Source of the DNA: Echinococcus granulosus
Lineage: Eukaryota; Platyhelminthes; Cestoda; Cyclophyllidea; Taeniidae
Assembly: GCF_000524195.1 (NCBI RefSeq)
Contig: NW_020170382.1
Coordinates: forward strand, 1,239,107-1,303,106
Length of the DNA: 64,000 bases
Reading direction: 5' to 3'
In this document: positions 50,951 through 64,000 of the stretch, in pieces
How positions within the stretch are numbered: position 1 is the stretch's first letter
Layout: the number at the start of each line of letters is the position of its first letter
Notes under the pieces: model-generated
Told to the model about the DNA's origin: nothing
Database searches by the model: none
Seen by the model: the letters and a program-made list of their open reading frames with translations, nothing else
Made by a program: the position numbers and the translations under genes

Positions 50951-53169
50951 CGCAAAAACAATTTGTAAAATAGGGGGGTTGTTAAACAAAATTACACTCG
51001 ATACACTACTAATATTTCAATACTCCCCAGCCGTCTGTTTCGGTTTATCGCATCTCCTTGTAATGCAGGGTGTTGTTTTTTAGGTTGCGTTTCTACTTCG
51101 TCAAAGACATGTCAATGTCATGCGATTCTTTAACGCATTTCCACAATATTCTTGAGTAAATCAGAGCACATGATCGCTCTTCACACCTTAGCTGATCATC
51201 ACCGCACACAGCGTCAGGGTGATGGAATTTTTCAAAATGCGGTGGTTCCATTTGTAACACCCACTTTTCCTTATCACGCTTTACAGAAAGTTTATTTCTT
51301 GCGTCACGCTATTTAGAGGCACAAATACTCTTGCAGAGCCATCCTCGGTATTTGTTCGCTACCATTCCGCTGTCAATCCGGTGTCTTGGGATCAAGAACC
51401 ATTTATCAATTCGTACTTTGACGCTCATTATTACTGAACTGCATTTAAATGTTTTATATGTTTCTTTTACTTACTAATCGCCAAGTAAAATTGGGAGAGG
51501 GAGGTTTTTATTAAAAGCAGAAACGATTTCTGTATTCTCCGCAGATTCTGACTTCTACTGCAAATGTCTCCCTGCTATCACCTTTTCGGTGTGGTATTCA
51601 ACTACTGAAATCGTGATTGTTACTGGCCTTTAGGTGATGCGCTTACGTAGCTCTCCTGTGTAGCACTCGAGTTATCCATAAAGAACCATAATTCTAGTCC
51701 TCTCCTTTATAAACTGGTAACTCTAAGTCAAAATTCATTTCATTAAGTTTGCAGAACACTCCTATAAGTCAATCTAAACAATACTGATGTTGCAAAGAGT
51801 AGTTTGAAGGGACTAGATATTAACTTGCCGTGATTTTACTAATACTATGGTTTGAGCACAAGCCATACTTGTGCCAAAGAGCAATCTAGTATAACCGTCA
51901 TCAAAACTGCGCCGAATACCATTGAAAAGATTGGCATATCTATATTCACGTATCCGTGGGTTGCAATTCTGTCACAAGTTATGTCATTATCAATCACAAG
52001 CTCATAAAATCATTTGATAAGTCCCGATTGACGAATAGCGTCAAGCCATAGTGTGTGACGAATGAGCGCTTACGTATCAGTGACTTGGATGTCATATATG
52101 CAGCCTTCATAAAAGGCCTTATTTTTCATTCATAAAGTTGTATACATTGCATCAATGGGTCGGTGAGCGATTACCAAAAAGGAAAGCTGAGGGGGGATGG
52201 TATCACCAGACCGTGGATGTACTATGACAATGATATTTGTACCTAGGCTTTTGTTAGAGATATTCTAAAAGCAGCTGCATCAAAAAATCGCTGAATAAGC
52301 GCATGATGCTCACCACTCGCGGATTTTTTTTGAACACATCAATTATGCCTAGCGATACCATCACAGATCTATTAGTGAGCCGCAGATCTTGCGATATTTG
52401 TTCGACTTCTGAAAAAACTATTTAAAGCGAATGCATTGTCGCCCGATAGTTTTTTTCTACTTTAAAGTTTCGTAAAAGGTGGAAAAATATTATTCTTTTT
52501 TCCTTTACTTAACCGTAAAAAGGCTACCTGAAGCAAAATCGTTAGGTGAAATCCAACTTGTATATTACAGAATAAAATAGCCTCAATACCTTAGCAAGTA
52601 AATTAGATTTATCTGCGTTATTATTTTATAAAATACATCTATTTACATTATCAGATGAAAAGCAAACTCACTCCTTCGAAGCTTAGCTTCTGGTACTTCA
52701 TTATGGCCAAATCGGCTTCGGGATACAGCTTAACTTCAGCGTCAGGTTTGAGTGATTGCATACCTTGTTTACTTGCATATTTTGTCCTTCAGTCTCCTCA
52801 TCCACCTCAGATTAGACTTTTGCTGGACGACGTGGATGCCTGTGTATGGCCTCAGCCTCCCAGCCCTGCCATACGTGAGTAAGAATGAACCCTCAACCAT
52901 TTTTACATAATTTGCAATGCCTTTGGGGGAGAGGGGACTCGATGTGGAGCGCAGCGATTCCGCAAAACTTCTTTTGTATCTTTTAAGACTTACGGCAATA
53001 AGTTATCAACAACCTGAGCGTTAGTATGAAAAATTTAAGGTACATCCTAAATTGACATTTTATAGAGTAAGGAAATAATGAAATCAAACTAAAAATTCAT
53101 CATCGGGCTTCCGCATTTTTCACCATGATGTCATGCCGAAATACTTTAATTGTATACTCAACTCTTCGT

Positions 53170-53960
53170 CTTCATTACCTAGGCACTTAAGGCTCCGCCA
53201 TTTTACCTCTTCTCCGGACCATTTCAGTAGCCCCTCGATCGAGGTATATGTCTGCCCTAGTACTGTCTCCATTTGTCTTCAGGGGAATCTCGAAGCTCTT
53301 CATTGGTGACAGCGCAAAGCTAACCCGATCCTAAAGGACAGCTTCCCTGATTTCCACTCTTGAATGCTAAATTTTAACGTGGCAGAAGAAGGGCATAGGT
53401 TGCAAAAATCTGTGATGATCTTCAACAGAAGGGCCGAAAATGACCTCAACCTTTCGCAACTACCTTAATTCCATGTTCGGCATGACTGCAACTAAAAACT
53501 AAAGCAACACTGGCCGTAGACATGAACCATCTGGGTGAAGAGGTTAATTTAGAGAATATGCGATGCTCCTCCGCCTCTCAAATAGCTAGATGGAACCTAG
53601 ATAGATGCAGTTGGGAAGCACTGAAGTGTGAATAAAGTGGTAAGGAGGAATAAACGCGAAACCCCACTCCCACTCTTCGATTCAAAAACCCGTTCTTCAT
53701 TAACCGATTTTACTTTTAGGCTAATGTTTTTACCACTAACTATGGACGCGTAGGATGGTTTGCATATTCTTTATTTCAGCTCCCAAATAACACGAAAATC
53801 CAGACACAGTGGAATTGCTAAGAGAGATCTGTGACTTTGTGGTCAAATATCTTCTCAATCGCGCGTAACTTTGATGGTTGACACAGTTGTTGATTGGGGG
53901 TCTTTCTTACAGCACCTGAGACGATGCTCAAAAGAGGAGAAGGGCTACGAGACACTTCAG
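53170..53960 (-). repeat. dispersed repeat family R1, copy C
   Basis: On the - strand this begins near 53,960 with TAGCCCTTCTCCTCTTTTG, continues with a frame reading QPSKLRAIEKIFDHKVTD, and ends near 53,180 with TAAAATGGCGGAGCCTTAAG. It is interrupted or rearranged relative to copy D around 53,600-53,780. Confidence 0.6.
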
Positions 53961-56900
53961 TTACTAGCATAACTCTGTTTTGGTTACGCGGACACCTAGA
54001 CCTCCGCCTTTGCACCTCTACTGGACAGCATGACCCCTTTGTACATAGGCGATGCATTTTCTGTTCTAATATTATGACTTCTTTAGGCTTTGGGAAAGAA
54101 TAGAATCGCTGTTATATTTTACTAAACAATCGTCATTCTATTCTGTCATTTTCTTCTTGGTGTCTATGTTTTTGTTGCAATCTCACGAATTATTATGCCT
54201 TATTTTTTTGTAAGTGCTACAAATTAGTGTAGAAATCACTTAATGCTGGTTATAGTGACGAAACACGCAAATGGTATGCAGATTGGAGGGAATTGTTGAC
54301 TCACTTTGTATGAATTTTGCCACGCTTATAGTCACAAAGAATTACCTCAGAATTGGCAATCTTTAGCAAATGATCAGAATCCTAGACAACATATTTACCA
54401 ATGAAATCGAGTCCACACTGTAATCGCATATGGCAAAGGCCGACGGAAAAAAATTGTTGGGTCATCTCATTCATTAATCTCCATTACTGTCTATCATCTT
54501 TTCTCTTCGAGATTCAACCTTGCTAATTTCACTTTTACTAAAATTTTTCTCTCGGAAAACAGCAAACCTTGGTGCAGCCATCGTTGTTTCTGTCACATCA
54601 TTACGTCTGAGCCATATATTTTACGTAGCATATAAGTGTTCAATGCCTAGAAAGTGTAGTAACGAATACTTGGAGGAATATTGTTGGAGGGTAAGGGAGA
54701 TTGGCATGGGACAGTGTTGCCTTCTCTTGCTTTCCTAGGAGTGTTCTTGTACGAAAGGCATCAGTCAAATATATGAGCTTCTAAGCCATTTCTTAAGGGT
54801 GCGTTTTTTTACTTTCTCCAGGGGCCATGCATAAAACCTCGAGGAGAGGCTGCGACATCCTTGTAATCGACTTAAAGCCTAGTCGAATGGCAGACAGTCC
54901 TGCATTCAGAGAAATACAGTGCCGAGCACAATAAACCGCACCGATAAACTGACACGTCTTCCTGTGCTTGGTAATTCATCCATCCAAACGGTTGCACGGA
55001 GTTTGCACGTCTCAACAGGCAACGGCAAACCATCGTAGCCGTCTACACCGTGATGTGCATGACCTTTTCTGCTCTCCGATATCCAAGGCTGGTGCAAATA
55101 AGACGAACGCTTTTTATTTAGACCAAATATGTGCTATCATTCAAAGGGCGGGCATTCGATACTTACTCCAAAATCCAAATTTTCCATTCCAAGGCCAAAG
55201 AACATCTACGCTCGCAAGCAATGACTCCAGCCTTTCCACCCTCGTGATACTCTGAATATCAGTTGCCTCAACCGAGTCAATGTGCAGTCGAGTGGCGTGA
55301 GCCACTCTAAGAATTAGTCCTTAATACGTAATTCTGTTACGTCTACATCTGAGTTGAGTATCACCAATCCAGGACACAAAAACTTCTTTAAGAAATATTT
55401 CGATTTAAGTATTTTGTGGCATGATTTGATGAGTTTTCGTTGCTATCATTATTTTTATTTATTTTGTCGAAGTAATTTTATAGCCAAAGCTAGTGGTTAA
55501 TTAGTCCACTTTTACCCTAAAAAATACCTCCCAAATCTTTTTTTAAAAAGCTAGAACTAACTACCTTTGATGGGTTACATGTACTTGTGCATTTAAAATT
55601 TACGGTACATCATCCGTTCATGCTCCACTGACAGCAATCAAGACTGCGGCTTAGCAGACAAAGTGTGACCTTGCATTGTTAGATAACTTTCTATGGGTCA
55701 TATGGCGGAGAGTTCCAGCTTCTGGTTAAAGTTCAATCCTGCCAATGCATCTTGGTGGATTGTGGATAAGCTTATAAAAGGCACAATTAAATTTGGGGAG
55801 TAAAAGTACTTCGCGTATACTCTTCAACGTACTTCAAGACTTAGAAAGGAAAACAATGGAGCAATAGATGTAAAGAGTGAATTTCTAGCTTACTTCTTCT
55901 CCACTTTGCCTTTCACAAAGAGCGCTGACTCTTAGGTTTTACACAGACAAAAATAATTTACTGCACCAGTATCCACCAGCAGAAGATTCTAGATGCCTCA
56001 ACTGGTGGTGCAACACCGAACCTCGGCTACAGGCGAGTTGGCTGAAAATGAGAACTTTGAAATCGTCACATCTGACTTTTTAATGGTGTGCTAGAAGTGA
56101 AGTGCCAACTTTTAGAATGGTAGGTCAGCTGGTAAGGGAAAAATCTCGTCTTTGTACATTTTTGCAGATGCCCGCCTTTACGATACCATGATTAAAACTA
56201 TTTCTCTTTTGATAAAAGAAATTTGATTACAGTGAATGGTGGCAAAATCCATGAGAATTTAAATAAATTTTATTTTCAGTCCCCGGTCTCATGCTGCTAT
56301 AGCCCCATATTATCTCATCTTTATCTCACTTCAATAATGAGGGGAGCTTAAAAGTAGAGCCACAGTGCAAAACCTTTGCTTTTACTCTATCTATGTCCGG
56401 TCTCAAACATTTTGCTTGAGTAGGCTGCTTTGTTGAGAACAGAGTATAAGGTTTGCAGGTAGTAGAAGTTTGATGACGATCCGAGATTGATGCTGTTGTC
56501 CAAGTTTGGTGGTTTGTTGCATAAAGGGTGTGGTCAGGCGAGCATGTATCACAATGTTACTTCGGCCATGTGCTCGACTAATGTGCTTCCGACTAGTTCG
56601 AGAGGGAGAGAGCCAGTCAAAGTGACCCAATAAGTGCATGTATGGATACTGCCGTCATGATGTCCCACCTTTCAACACTTTAGCACAAAAGTACAGAATT
56701 TTCAAAATCTACAATAACTTCCCCAATGCCCTTTTTATTAGTGTCTATCATACGAATTGTTGAGCATATGAAATTAAATTGATAAGCCTAACTCAGCCGC
56801 CAATCGTTGATGGCTGATGCTAGTTATTGCATCTTGCAAAATTAGATCATCGCTTTTCTTTCTGAACACTTTAAAATCTAGGCATTATGGAAAATATTTT

Positions 56901-57329
56901 GTGCCCCTCTTTTGCAGCTGATTTAAAAAACGCATGAATGAAGGATCTAGCGAGTGGACCTCAAACCGTCTGAATAAAAGGAGCGTTACGCCTGGTACCC
57001 CTGGAAATAAGTTGACTATGTGCAGGCCACAAAGACAGCTGAAAATACCCCACGTTTTCGAGCTTTCCTTAAAAGTAACTCGGTCATAGCGTAAATAACA
57101 CCAGTCCCTGTTGGAGTAAATAAACAACTCTATTAGACGTATTCTAAATGAAGCAACCACTTTCCATATGAAATAGTCAGTTACCACGAGGGAAATCAAA
57201 TCTCGAAGGAGCACACTTTTACGAATTTATTCAGAGGAGCTACTAAGCCAGCCTAAAAATTGCGTTGCTGCCTGTTATGCTATTGTAGTAGGTTGTTTAT
57301 TTGCATAACTCTCCGTTTCGGTAAAGGAT

Positions 57330-58050
57330 TTTACTTTTACCGCTGTACCTTCTCGGAGTGGGCCAGCCTCTGAAACACGCCAGTAACTCCAAGCCCTACT
57401 GTACGTTGATAAGGCATTTTAAGCCCTGGCATTATGTCTCCTTTCATCTTTGAAAGCGAACTCGAGTTTAAAGGACATCTATCCTAATTTCTGTTGCTAT
57501 ATGATAAGCATTCAGTGAGGTGGAAGGAATGCATATGCTGCGGATGGGAGACTGGGTGATGATCCCTAACAGATGGGCTGAAAATGATGTCTACCTTCGG
57601 CAACTATCCTAGTCCCGTGGACTACATGAATGCTATTTACAAGTAAAGCGACATTATCCTTAAACCGTGTGCAAACATAAAATATGTGAAAACGCATTAC
57701 CTCCTCCTCTTTTCTACCAGCTGGGTAGAATCCAGATAGGCATGGCTGGACAGCACTGAAACCGGTGTTCCTAGGACTAGCAATGGACACGCATGATAGT
57801 CTGCACATTCCTCCGTCCCCGAACCCTTTTCCTATACAAGACGTAACTCTAGATCCAGAAGGATTGCTTGGAGGAATCGGTGATATTGCGGTCAAGTACC
57901 TTTTCAGCCGCATGTAAATTCGATGATTGAAGTGGCTGGGTCTTGAGTGTCTGACAGCAATGATTACGTTGTAATGGCCGACACGGGAGGATGATCAAGG
58001 GGACCTCCAGGGGCGATAGTCACAAGTGGAGAAGGGGCTACCAAATAATT
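57330..58050 (-). repeat. dispersed repeat family R1, copy D
   Basis: On the - strand this begins near 58,040 with GTAGCCCCTTCTCCAC, then CGGCCATTACAACGTAATC, AATCATCGAATTTACATGC, CCAGCTGGTAGAAAAGAGG, CACGGGACTAGGATAGTTG and ACAGAAATTAGGATAGATG. It is the best-preserved copy, with an open stretch of 115 codons at 57,566-57,913 that has no recognisable domain. Confidence 0.65.
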
Positions 58051-58064
58051 CAACTGTTTTTTTA

Positions 58065-58235
58065 ATTCTTGGTTGAGGTAGTGGGGCCACTTAAGGGCTC
58101 CACCATTCTACCGCCCACGGGCAGCCTAGGCTTCGGGCTGTCGGTAGTCACAGTCAGCAGTACATTTTTTGCCCCAGTATTATGGCTTCACTCGTCTTCA
58201 GGGGAGATTATGGTGGATTACACCATATTAAGTAA
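58065..58235 (-). repeat. dispersed repeat family R1, fragment E
   Basis: The reverse strand contains GGTAGAATGGTGGAGCCCTT followed by AAGTGGC, the same 3' end as copies A and C, and the + strand GTCTTCAGGGGAGAT also found in copy C. It lies just beyond the 5' end of copy D in the same orientation, a second head-to-tail arrangement. Confidence 0.5.
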
Positions 58236-59468
58236 TGGGTTTTCTCGCAAACAATCGGTTATATAATTGGATGTTGGGTGTTTATTTTCACAGCGACACT
58301 TTCAGAAGCGTTTGCATACATTTTACTTGTGGTTTTTGGCTCGAAAGTTACAAAGAATTGTTATTCACTACCTAAACGTAGGCAACTTTGCAGATATTCC
58401 GATTGTTTCTCTCATATGTTATTAGCTACTTGTTGTGTCTATCCTGTCTGTCAAATAGGTGTCATACGCACACTACGATTGACTGAAAGAAGTATTAACA
58501 CAGGCACCTGTCACTTGAATCAGCCCTATTCAATCCCTCCTTTAGTTACTTTTGATGTTTTATGCGTGGTTTCGTCAATGCAGACCCGTGTGCTAATAGT
58601 GCTGCCAATTTGCCCTACTTCTGCTCAAAGGCAGCGAAGTAAAGTAGCTCCCATAACTCCGTCCATTTGAGGATTTTAAGGAACTGAAACAAAAAGCACA
58701 GCTCATTTAATAATCGCAGTACTTCTAAAAGAATTTCCAAGAATTTCTCGGAGTTGTTAGCAGCTTTTTGCGATTTCGTTTCAATTTCGCATCCTCCATC
58801 ACCCCTGCCAACTCTTCATCAGTACTATTTTCGCACATTCTGCACAGGTATGCTCATAATTCAAACTCTCAGTGCCCACATCAAATGTAATTCAAAAATC
58901 ACTCCAGCATTCATATTTTTGTTTCAGCAGGTTAACCATTCAAATACTTGAACCATAAATCGGGCTTTTAAGTGGCCAAATCTATACAGTATATTTTATG
59001 CTAATCTCTTATAATCGTCAAGACTAAAAAATATCTCCCATTAATCAGGTATAATACATATGATAGACACTTTGGTAAAGTGAAATTAATTAATTAAATT
59101 GAAATTAATCCGAAGTCAGGTAGTATGCAAGTGGTTCACGAATATTTTAGCTTTACGGTTTACGAAATAAGACTTTCATACGATCTGCTAACTGGCAGTA
59201 GGACTGAATGACTTTATATTCAGTGCGTCAGTGCTCCCCACTCCTGGCGCATGTCAAGCTAATCGGCTCGAACCACTCGGAATGCATTTCACAAGACGAA
59301 GGCGGAGGGGAATGTAAAACAAGCATTTGTTTTGTAATACAGAAGGCAAAAAAGATTATGCACACCTTAAAATAATATGCTGGATCACTCATAAAAACTG
59401 TTTTATAATGCCATTCATCAAAATCACCGCGGTAGTTAAAATGTAGGCGCCTGTGGGACCTCGCACGG

Positions 59469-62400
59469 TTAGTGCGGCTTCACAGCGGCGTCCACATTAT
59501 GCAGCTGGTAGTAGATGCCCTTAGCGGCCATCAGACCCTCAGGCGAGCCAATCTCGCATTCCTGGCCCTCCTGCAACACCACAATAACGTCGCAGTTCTC
59601 CACCGTGGTGAGACGATGTGCAACTACCAGACTCGTTCGTCCACCCTTCGCCATCGCCTCATCCAGCGCCGCCTGCACAATGCGCTCCGACTCGTTGTCC
59701 AATGCCGAGGTTGCCTCATCCAGAAGCAGGAGCTTCGGTTTCCGTATCAGCGCTCGAGCAATGGCGATGCGCTGCTTCTGACCACCCGACAACTGCGAAC
59801 CACGTGCTCCCACTGACGTCTCATAGCCCTGCATAAAAATGTCAACCGCATGATTAAGGTGTCTTTTTGCATTTTAAGACCAGGATAACATGCCAGCTAC
59901 AGTCTTAGTGGAACTACCTTTCAACTCCCCTGTCTTATTTGGTCTTTCAACAAAATTAAGATGGCTATCAATTTACTTTTGATTAGATCCACACTTTTCA
60001 AGGCGCATTTTGCATTGCGCACTCCTGTCATGTAGTTAACCGAACTGCATTAAGGCCGATGTAAAGGAAAATCAACCACTTAATCTTTCAATAAACATGA
60101 CGAGGTTTTGGCAACAAAAATTCCTTACAAGAACAAGTTAGTGCGGTGGTTTATCCGTACGTAGTTGACAACTGTAAGATCAAATAAAGAGCTCATTAAG
60201 AGTTAGTTTTTGAAAACCCACCTCTGGTAGGCCCTCAACAAATTCATGGACATTTGCTTCCTTTGCAGCCTCAATGATTTCCTCCATAGATACCTCCCTT
60301 GAATTGTCACCATAGGCAATGTTCTCTCGAATACTTAAGTCAAAGAGGTTTGGCTCCTGAGAGACAATACCGATCTGCTGACGGATCCAATTGGGCGCGA
60401 GTGTACGGATATCGTGACCGTCAATGAAGATTCCACTGCCCGGCCCGTGAGGACTGACGTCGTATAATCGTTGGACCAATTGTAGAATTGTCGACTTTCC
60501 ACAGCCAGAGGCGCCCACGAGGGCTACAGAATTGCCAGCTTGTACGGTATAATTAAATTTCTAAAAAAGGAACACAAATTGTTTTTAAGCGCACTTTCTC
60601 TGAGACTTTATTTTTAGCCCGCTTCTAGGAGCCTTTTCAGCTATCAAAGTGAATCAGTCCGCATGCTGAAATTGACTTATCTCTTGTCCTCAGACTTTAG
60701 CGCTAGTCAAATATTTCTGGTAGTTTCAACACATCACTTTTCTGCTATTCCTGATTTTACACCTGCAAATTCTTTATTAAAGGACTATCAAAGATTCTTA
60801 TGCTCACAAATGTTAAGACGAATTATTAGCCTTTTTGCATACTAGTGACTAGCACTTAAGTCATTACGTGGATGCTAAGAGCCTTGGCTGCTCTTGCCCT
60901 TCATATCATGGTGACGAAATTAAGTAGTTAAGCTTAAAACGGTACTCAAAGTTAACTTGAATTCCCGACATATTTTAAGCCTTAAAATAATTGAAGAAAA
61001 CGGCATTAATAACTATTCCACTCTTTTCAGCATGAAGTAATGCTCACTATCTGGTGAGGATATCCTACAGTTGAGCCTAGTGCTTTCTTATTTTACGGCA
61101 TAACACTGCTTGATGTCAGACCGATTGTCCGACTTTATTGCAGACTGCCAAGTAGTCACAGGTCCATCCCAAATCATGGCACAGCCAAGGAGACCTTCAC
61201 AATGGTTAATGTCTGCCATGCTTTTCTCGCATCGAACCAAACGGCCTCGCGCATTGCTCACCACCTTTTCGGCTCCAGCAAATCTAGAGGACTTTAAAGT
61301 TTTCTCCTTCATTTCAAATTCTTAAACGCAAAAAGGGAGAGGATTGCAAAGAGCCAAAATTAAGTGTTCCTTCGCTAATTTAGTTAAATTGGCACCAGGG
61401 CAGAAAGATTGGCACACTTTCCAAAACCCCTCTGATAAAATGTTATGTGATAAATGGCGGTGAGGTCTTACTCGTAGAACTCTGACGTGTTTGCGAGTTG
61501 GATAACGAAAGTATACATTTTTGAAGACAATGGAACCGCTTAGAGGCTCGGTCGGGTAGTCACCCTCGGTCGCATCGAGTTTCGTTTCTCGATCTAGGGT
61601 CTGGAAGACTGAGGCAATTTTATCGCCGGCCTTCTTAAAATCGGGCGTCAAAGCGGCCACTCTTGTAATACCCTGGGCACCGAAGTTGAACGCCGAGAAC
61701 GTACTGGGATGAAAGAAAAGTACCAAGAAAGGGAAAGATAAGTTTATGTTGCAGACCTTTATGACCATCTTTCTCTTCCAAATAGACTGGACAAAGCATA
61801 CCGGAAAACGGCAAGCACATCAAGGGTGCCATTATTCATCAACACAGAACCAACGTAGAAAGATGCCGCTGTCTGAAAGTAGCTCAAACCGTTCGCAGCG
61901 GCGTGCACCAAGCCGTTAAGAACAGCATCCATCACTCGTTCCCTAGGCAGTTGAACCGCAAACATAAGCAAGCACAGTTTTTTACCATAACTGCATCTTT
62001 CACTTCATCCCAAAACTCATCAACTTACTTGCTGCCAGAATCGGACTTTGCAACGAATTTGTTATAGAAGTGGTTTTCTAAACCGAAAGCAAAGACAGTT
62101 TTCTCTGCTGAAAGCGCCTCTTGCACCACCTGAGAACCAGCAACCTCACGAATGCTCATTACGGAGCGCAGATTCTTCATCTGTTAGAGTGGAGCAGCAA
62201 TAAATGCTACGGTTTATCAAAATAGCAAAAAAATCTAACTAATAAGATGCACAATTGCCCATCAGTTCTGTCAACACCTCCTTAATACTCTGTTTAAGAT
62301 TTCTGTCCCAAATAACTTTTTGGGTCGAAAATTAATGTAGCTTTTTGTGATCAAATGCTATAAATGTTCACCCAATCCATCCATCAAACGCTGAACCAAG

Positions 62401-64000
62401 ATGCTTAAAAACAATATTTAGCAGAGGATTCAGAAACATCACAACTTTAATGTCTATGCTGTACAGTGATCGAAAACGTAAAAAATGCGATGTTAAAATT
62501 ACTTAAAAGCGTTGGTGGAGGAGCAGCACTTTTAAAGACAGGTTTCAGCAAAGTGACTGATATTTATTATGACTTTTTCTCGGAACTCGTTTTACCTTCA
62601 GACCAGATATGTGGAGAATCGGAACAAATAATGTGAAGCAGGGACTACTTTTAACTTTACCTGAAGCGCGCTGCTTGCAACGACAATGGGCAAGAAGCAG
62701 ATATTGACAAGAGTAAGCTGCCAACTGTACATGAAAGTGATCACAGTAGAGGCAATAATCAGGCAGAGGGATTCCATAACAGTGCCCAGTTGGGCACCTG
62801 TTACGGTCTCCAGACTTGACACTTCTGTGGCAAGTCGAGCTGTCAACACGCCCGGCTGATTAGCGACCTCATCAAACCATCCCGGTTCCTGGAAGGAAGG
62901 AATGAGGGAAGGAAGGGTGCTTTACTACCACCATCACAGTCTAAGCGTCAAGAGAGAATGCTTCTGTCTTACTAGACTATGCTACAAAGATTCTTACTGA
63001 CCCTTTTGGTTCGGCCTGCAGATCAACAGCTCGCTTTTTTGCTTCCATGAGCGGATAGTAAAGTTAATTCTATGCCCATATGTTTAATGATGTATAGATA
63101 GAAATATTAATCGAATAAATCATGTTTTTATTTCAACTAACTTGCTTAATTATGGCGTTGAAGAGGAGACTTCGGGTTCTTTGTGTGAGTTTGGCGCCAG
63201 CCCAGCCCAGTGCAGCGTTCTAAACAGACGGGGAAGTGCATGTACTCATAGGGCAATAGAATGGCATAAGTGACATCTTTGACTGACGTACTGATCCAAG
63301 TTGTGTGACAAGACGTATGAGACCCAATACTGCCATCATGCTAGCAATGAACACGGTTCTGCTCATTTTTTGGTCATTTGGAAGCGTAAATATCTACAAC
63401 GTTTTCAGATATGGCTTATTTAACAAATGTGAGCAATCCAAATCGAATATTAGATTGTTATTCTCTTTTGTGGCTCTAAAATGCAAACCTACCTTGAACA
63501 TTTCTGAGTATAGAATTGCGTATATAGGTTGAATAACACCGGAGATGAGTGAAATGAACAAGCCGAGGAAGAATAAAGGGAACTCTGGTTTGTTCAACAT
63601 AAATGCTCTTCCAAGAGCATTTTTCTGTAACGAAGACGTAAAGATGGCAAATGACATCATTCACTAATTTACGCCAGAAATTTGGATGGTCTTTCGTGAT
63701 ATCTACTTCATACAGGTGCTTGTGAAATTTATCTAGGCCGATTAGTTATTCCCTTTCCAGGCACCAATAGTATTAAACTGCCTCAAAGTAAAAGGCTTTT
63801 AGAGGATTTTAAAACAAAGAAAACTCACCTTTGCGAACATGACAAGGGACATAGAGCTAGCGTTACTACTAGACACGGAGCTTTCAGTCTCGGGATCTCG
63901 TGTAGTGCGTTTCCATACGCCTTTTTGTTTTGGGGATTGCTCTCTCTCCACTCCCTGCTCTGGCTCACTTTCTGAGTCTTCGGTCTCCTTCTTTTTCTCC
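59469..64000 (-). CDS. ABCB1: ABCB transporter / P-glycoprotein, copy 2, C-terminal half (runs off the window)
   Basis: Linker, TMD2 and NBD2 of a second ABCB exporter; the N-terminal half lies beyond the right edge. Exons: 63829-64000 (partial), 63493-63624, 63292-63393, 63142-63219, 62661-62888, 62029-62180, 61802-61942, 61472-61703, 60222-60560, 59469-59828. In phase, about 645 residues seen. The linker is strongly acidic and Ser-rich. NBD2 has A-loop FRYPTRKHV, Walker [11 protein letters not shown]-loop [14 protein letters not shown] followed by KQR, Walker [13 protein letters not shown] and H-loop VVAHRLTTV, all intact. Exon sizes 78, 228, 152 and 141 equal those of copy 1, and an added intron (60,561-61,471) splits the exon that is 574 nt there. 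The two genes share orientation, so this is a tandem duplicate, diverged enough to be old. Confidence 0.93.

Larger units (their letters stand above)
48332..59468. other. repeat-rich spacer between the tandem ABCB genes
   Basis: About 11 kb with no gene recognised. It holds at least four pieces of repeat family R1 and one short GC-rich element, listed separately. It should also contain the ABCB copy 1 promoter near 48,332 and the 3' end of copy 2 near 59,400. The longest open frame outside the genes (58,278-58,670, +, 130 codons, GTG start) resembles no protein I know. Confidence 0.5.

Noticed and set aside
58278..58670. 130-codon + strand open frame
   Set aside because: Starts with GTG, resembles no protein family, and lies next to a decayed repeat. 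A length like this is possible by chance in a 64-kb window.

Overview
The window is nuclear DNA from a multicellular eukaryote, most likely a parasitic flatworm (platyhelminth, probably a cestode or relative). The evidence is split coding sequence with GT-AG introns, several of them only 29-44 bp long and placed at the 5' ends of genes with longer introns downstream, a universal stress protein gene of the kind expanded in flatworms, paired P-glycoprotein genes, and AT-rich intergenic DNA with decayed dispersed repeats. The lineage is inferred from gene style. No marker sequence here proves the species.

Layout, left to right. 1,045-6,965 (+): lysosomal beta-hexosaminidase, 11 exons. 8,612-10,484 (-): ATP-binding-type universal stress protein, 2 exons. 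About 13,238-18,789 (+): dynein-2 intermediate chain DYNC2I2/WDR34, with one intron that has minor-spliceosome (U12-type) signals. 19,178-23,896 (-): glycerate kinase GLYCTK, 8 exons, tail-to-tail with DYNC2I2. 26,482-32,568 (-): mitochondrial tyrosyl-tRNA synthetase YARS2, 9 exons, with its C-terminal exons far downstream. 32,853 (possibly 32,605)-39,169 (+): RNPC3, the U11/U12-65K protein of the minor spliceosome, head-to-head with YARS2. 41,078-48,331 (-): a complete ABCB/P-glycoprotein gene of 18 exons (about 1,245 residues). 59,469 to the right edge (-): the C-terminal half of a second ABCB gene whose exons match the first almost size for size, so the pair is a tandem duplication separated by about 11 kb of repeat-rich DNA.

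The genes do not form a pathway. They are mostly housekeeping functions: lysosomal glycan breakdown, stress response, intraflagellar transport, glycerate metabolism, mitochondrial translation, minor splicing and xenobiotic efflux. The most interesting points are the 29-34 bp introns that must be removed for conserved proteins to be read, a U12-type intron about 18 kb from the gene for a U12-splicing protein, loss of both histidines of the HIGH signature in YARS2, a possible 36-bp spacer between divergent start codons, in-frame linker mini-exons in the ABC transporter, and a dispersed repeat family present in at least four copies.

Exon boundaries were placed by eye from splice signals, reading phase and remembered protein families. 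YARS2, RNPC3, ABCB copy 1, hexosaminidase and the stress protein are in phase throughout. One junction in GLYCTK and the N-terminus of DYNC2I2 remain unresolved. I found no CRISPR arrays, operons, rRNA or convincing tRNA genes.
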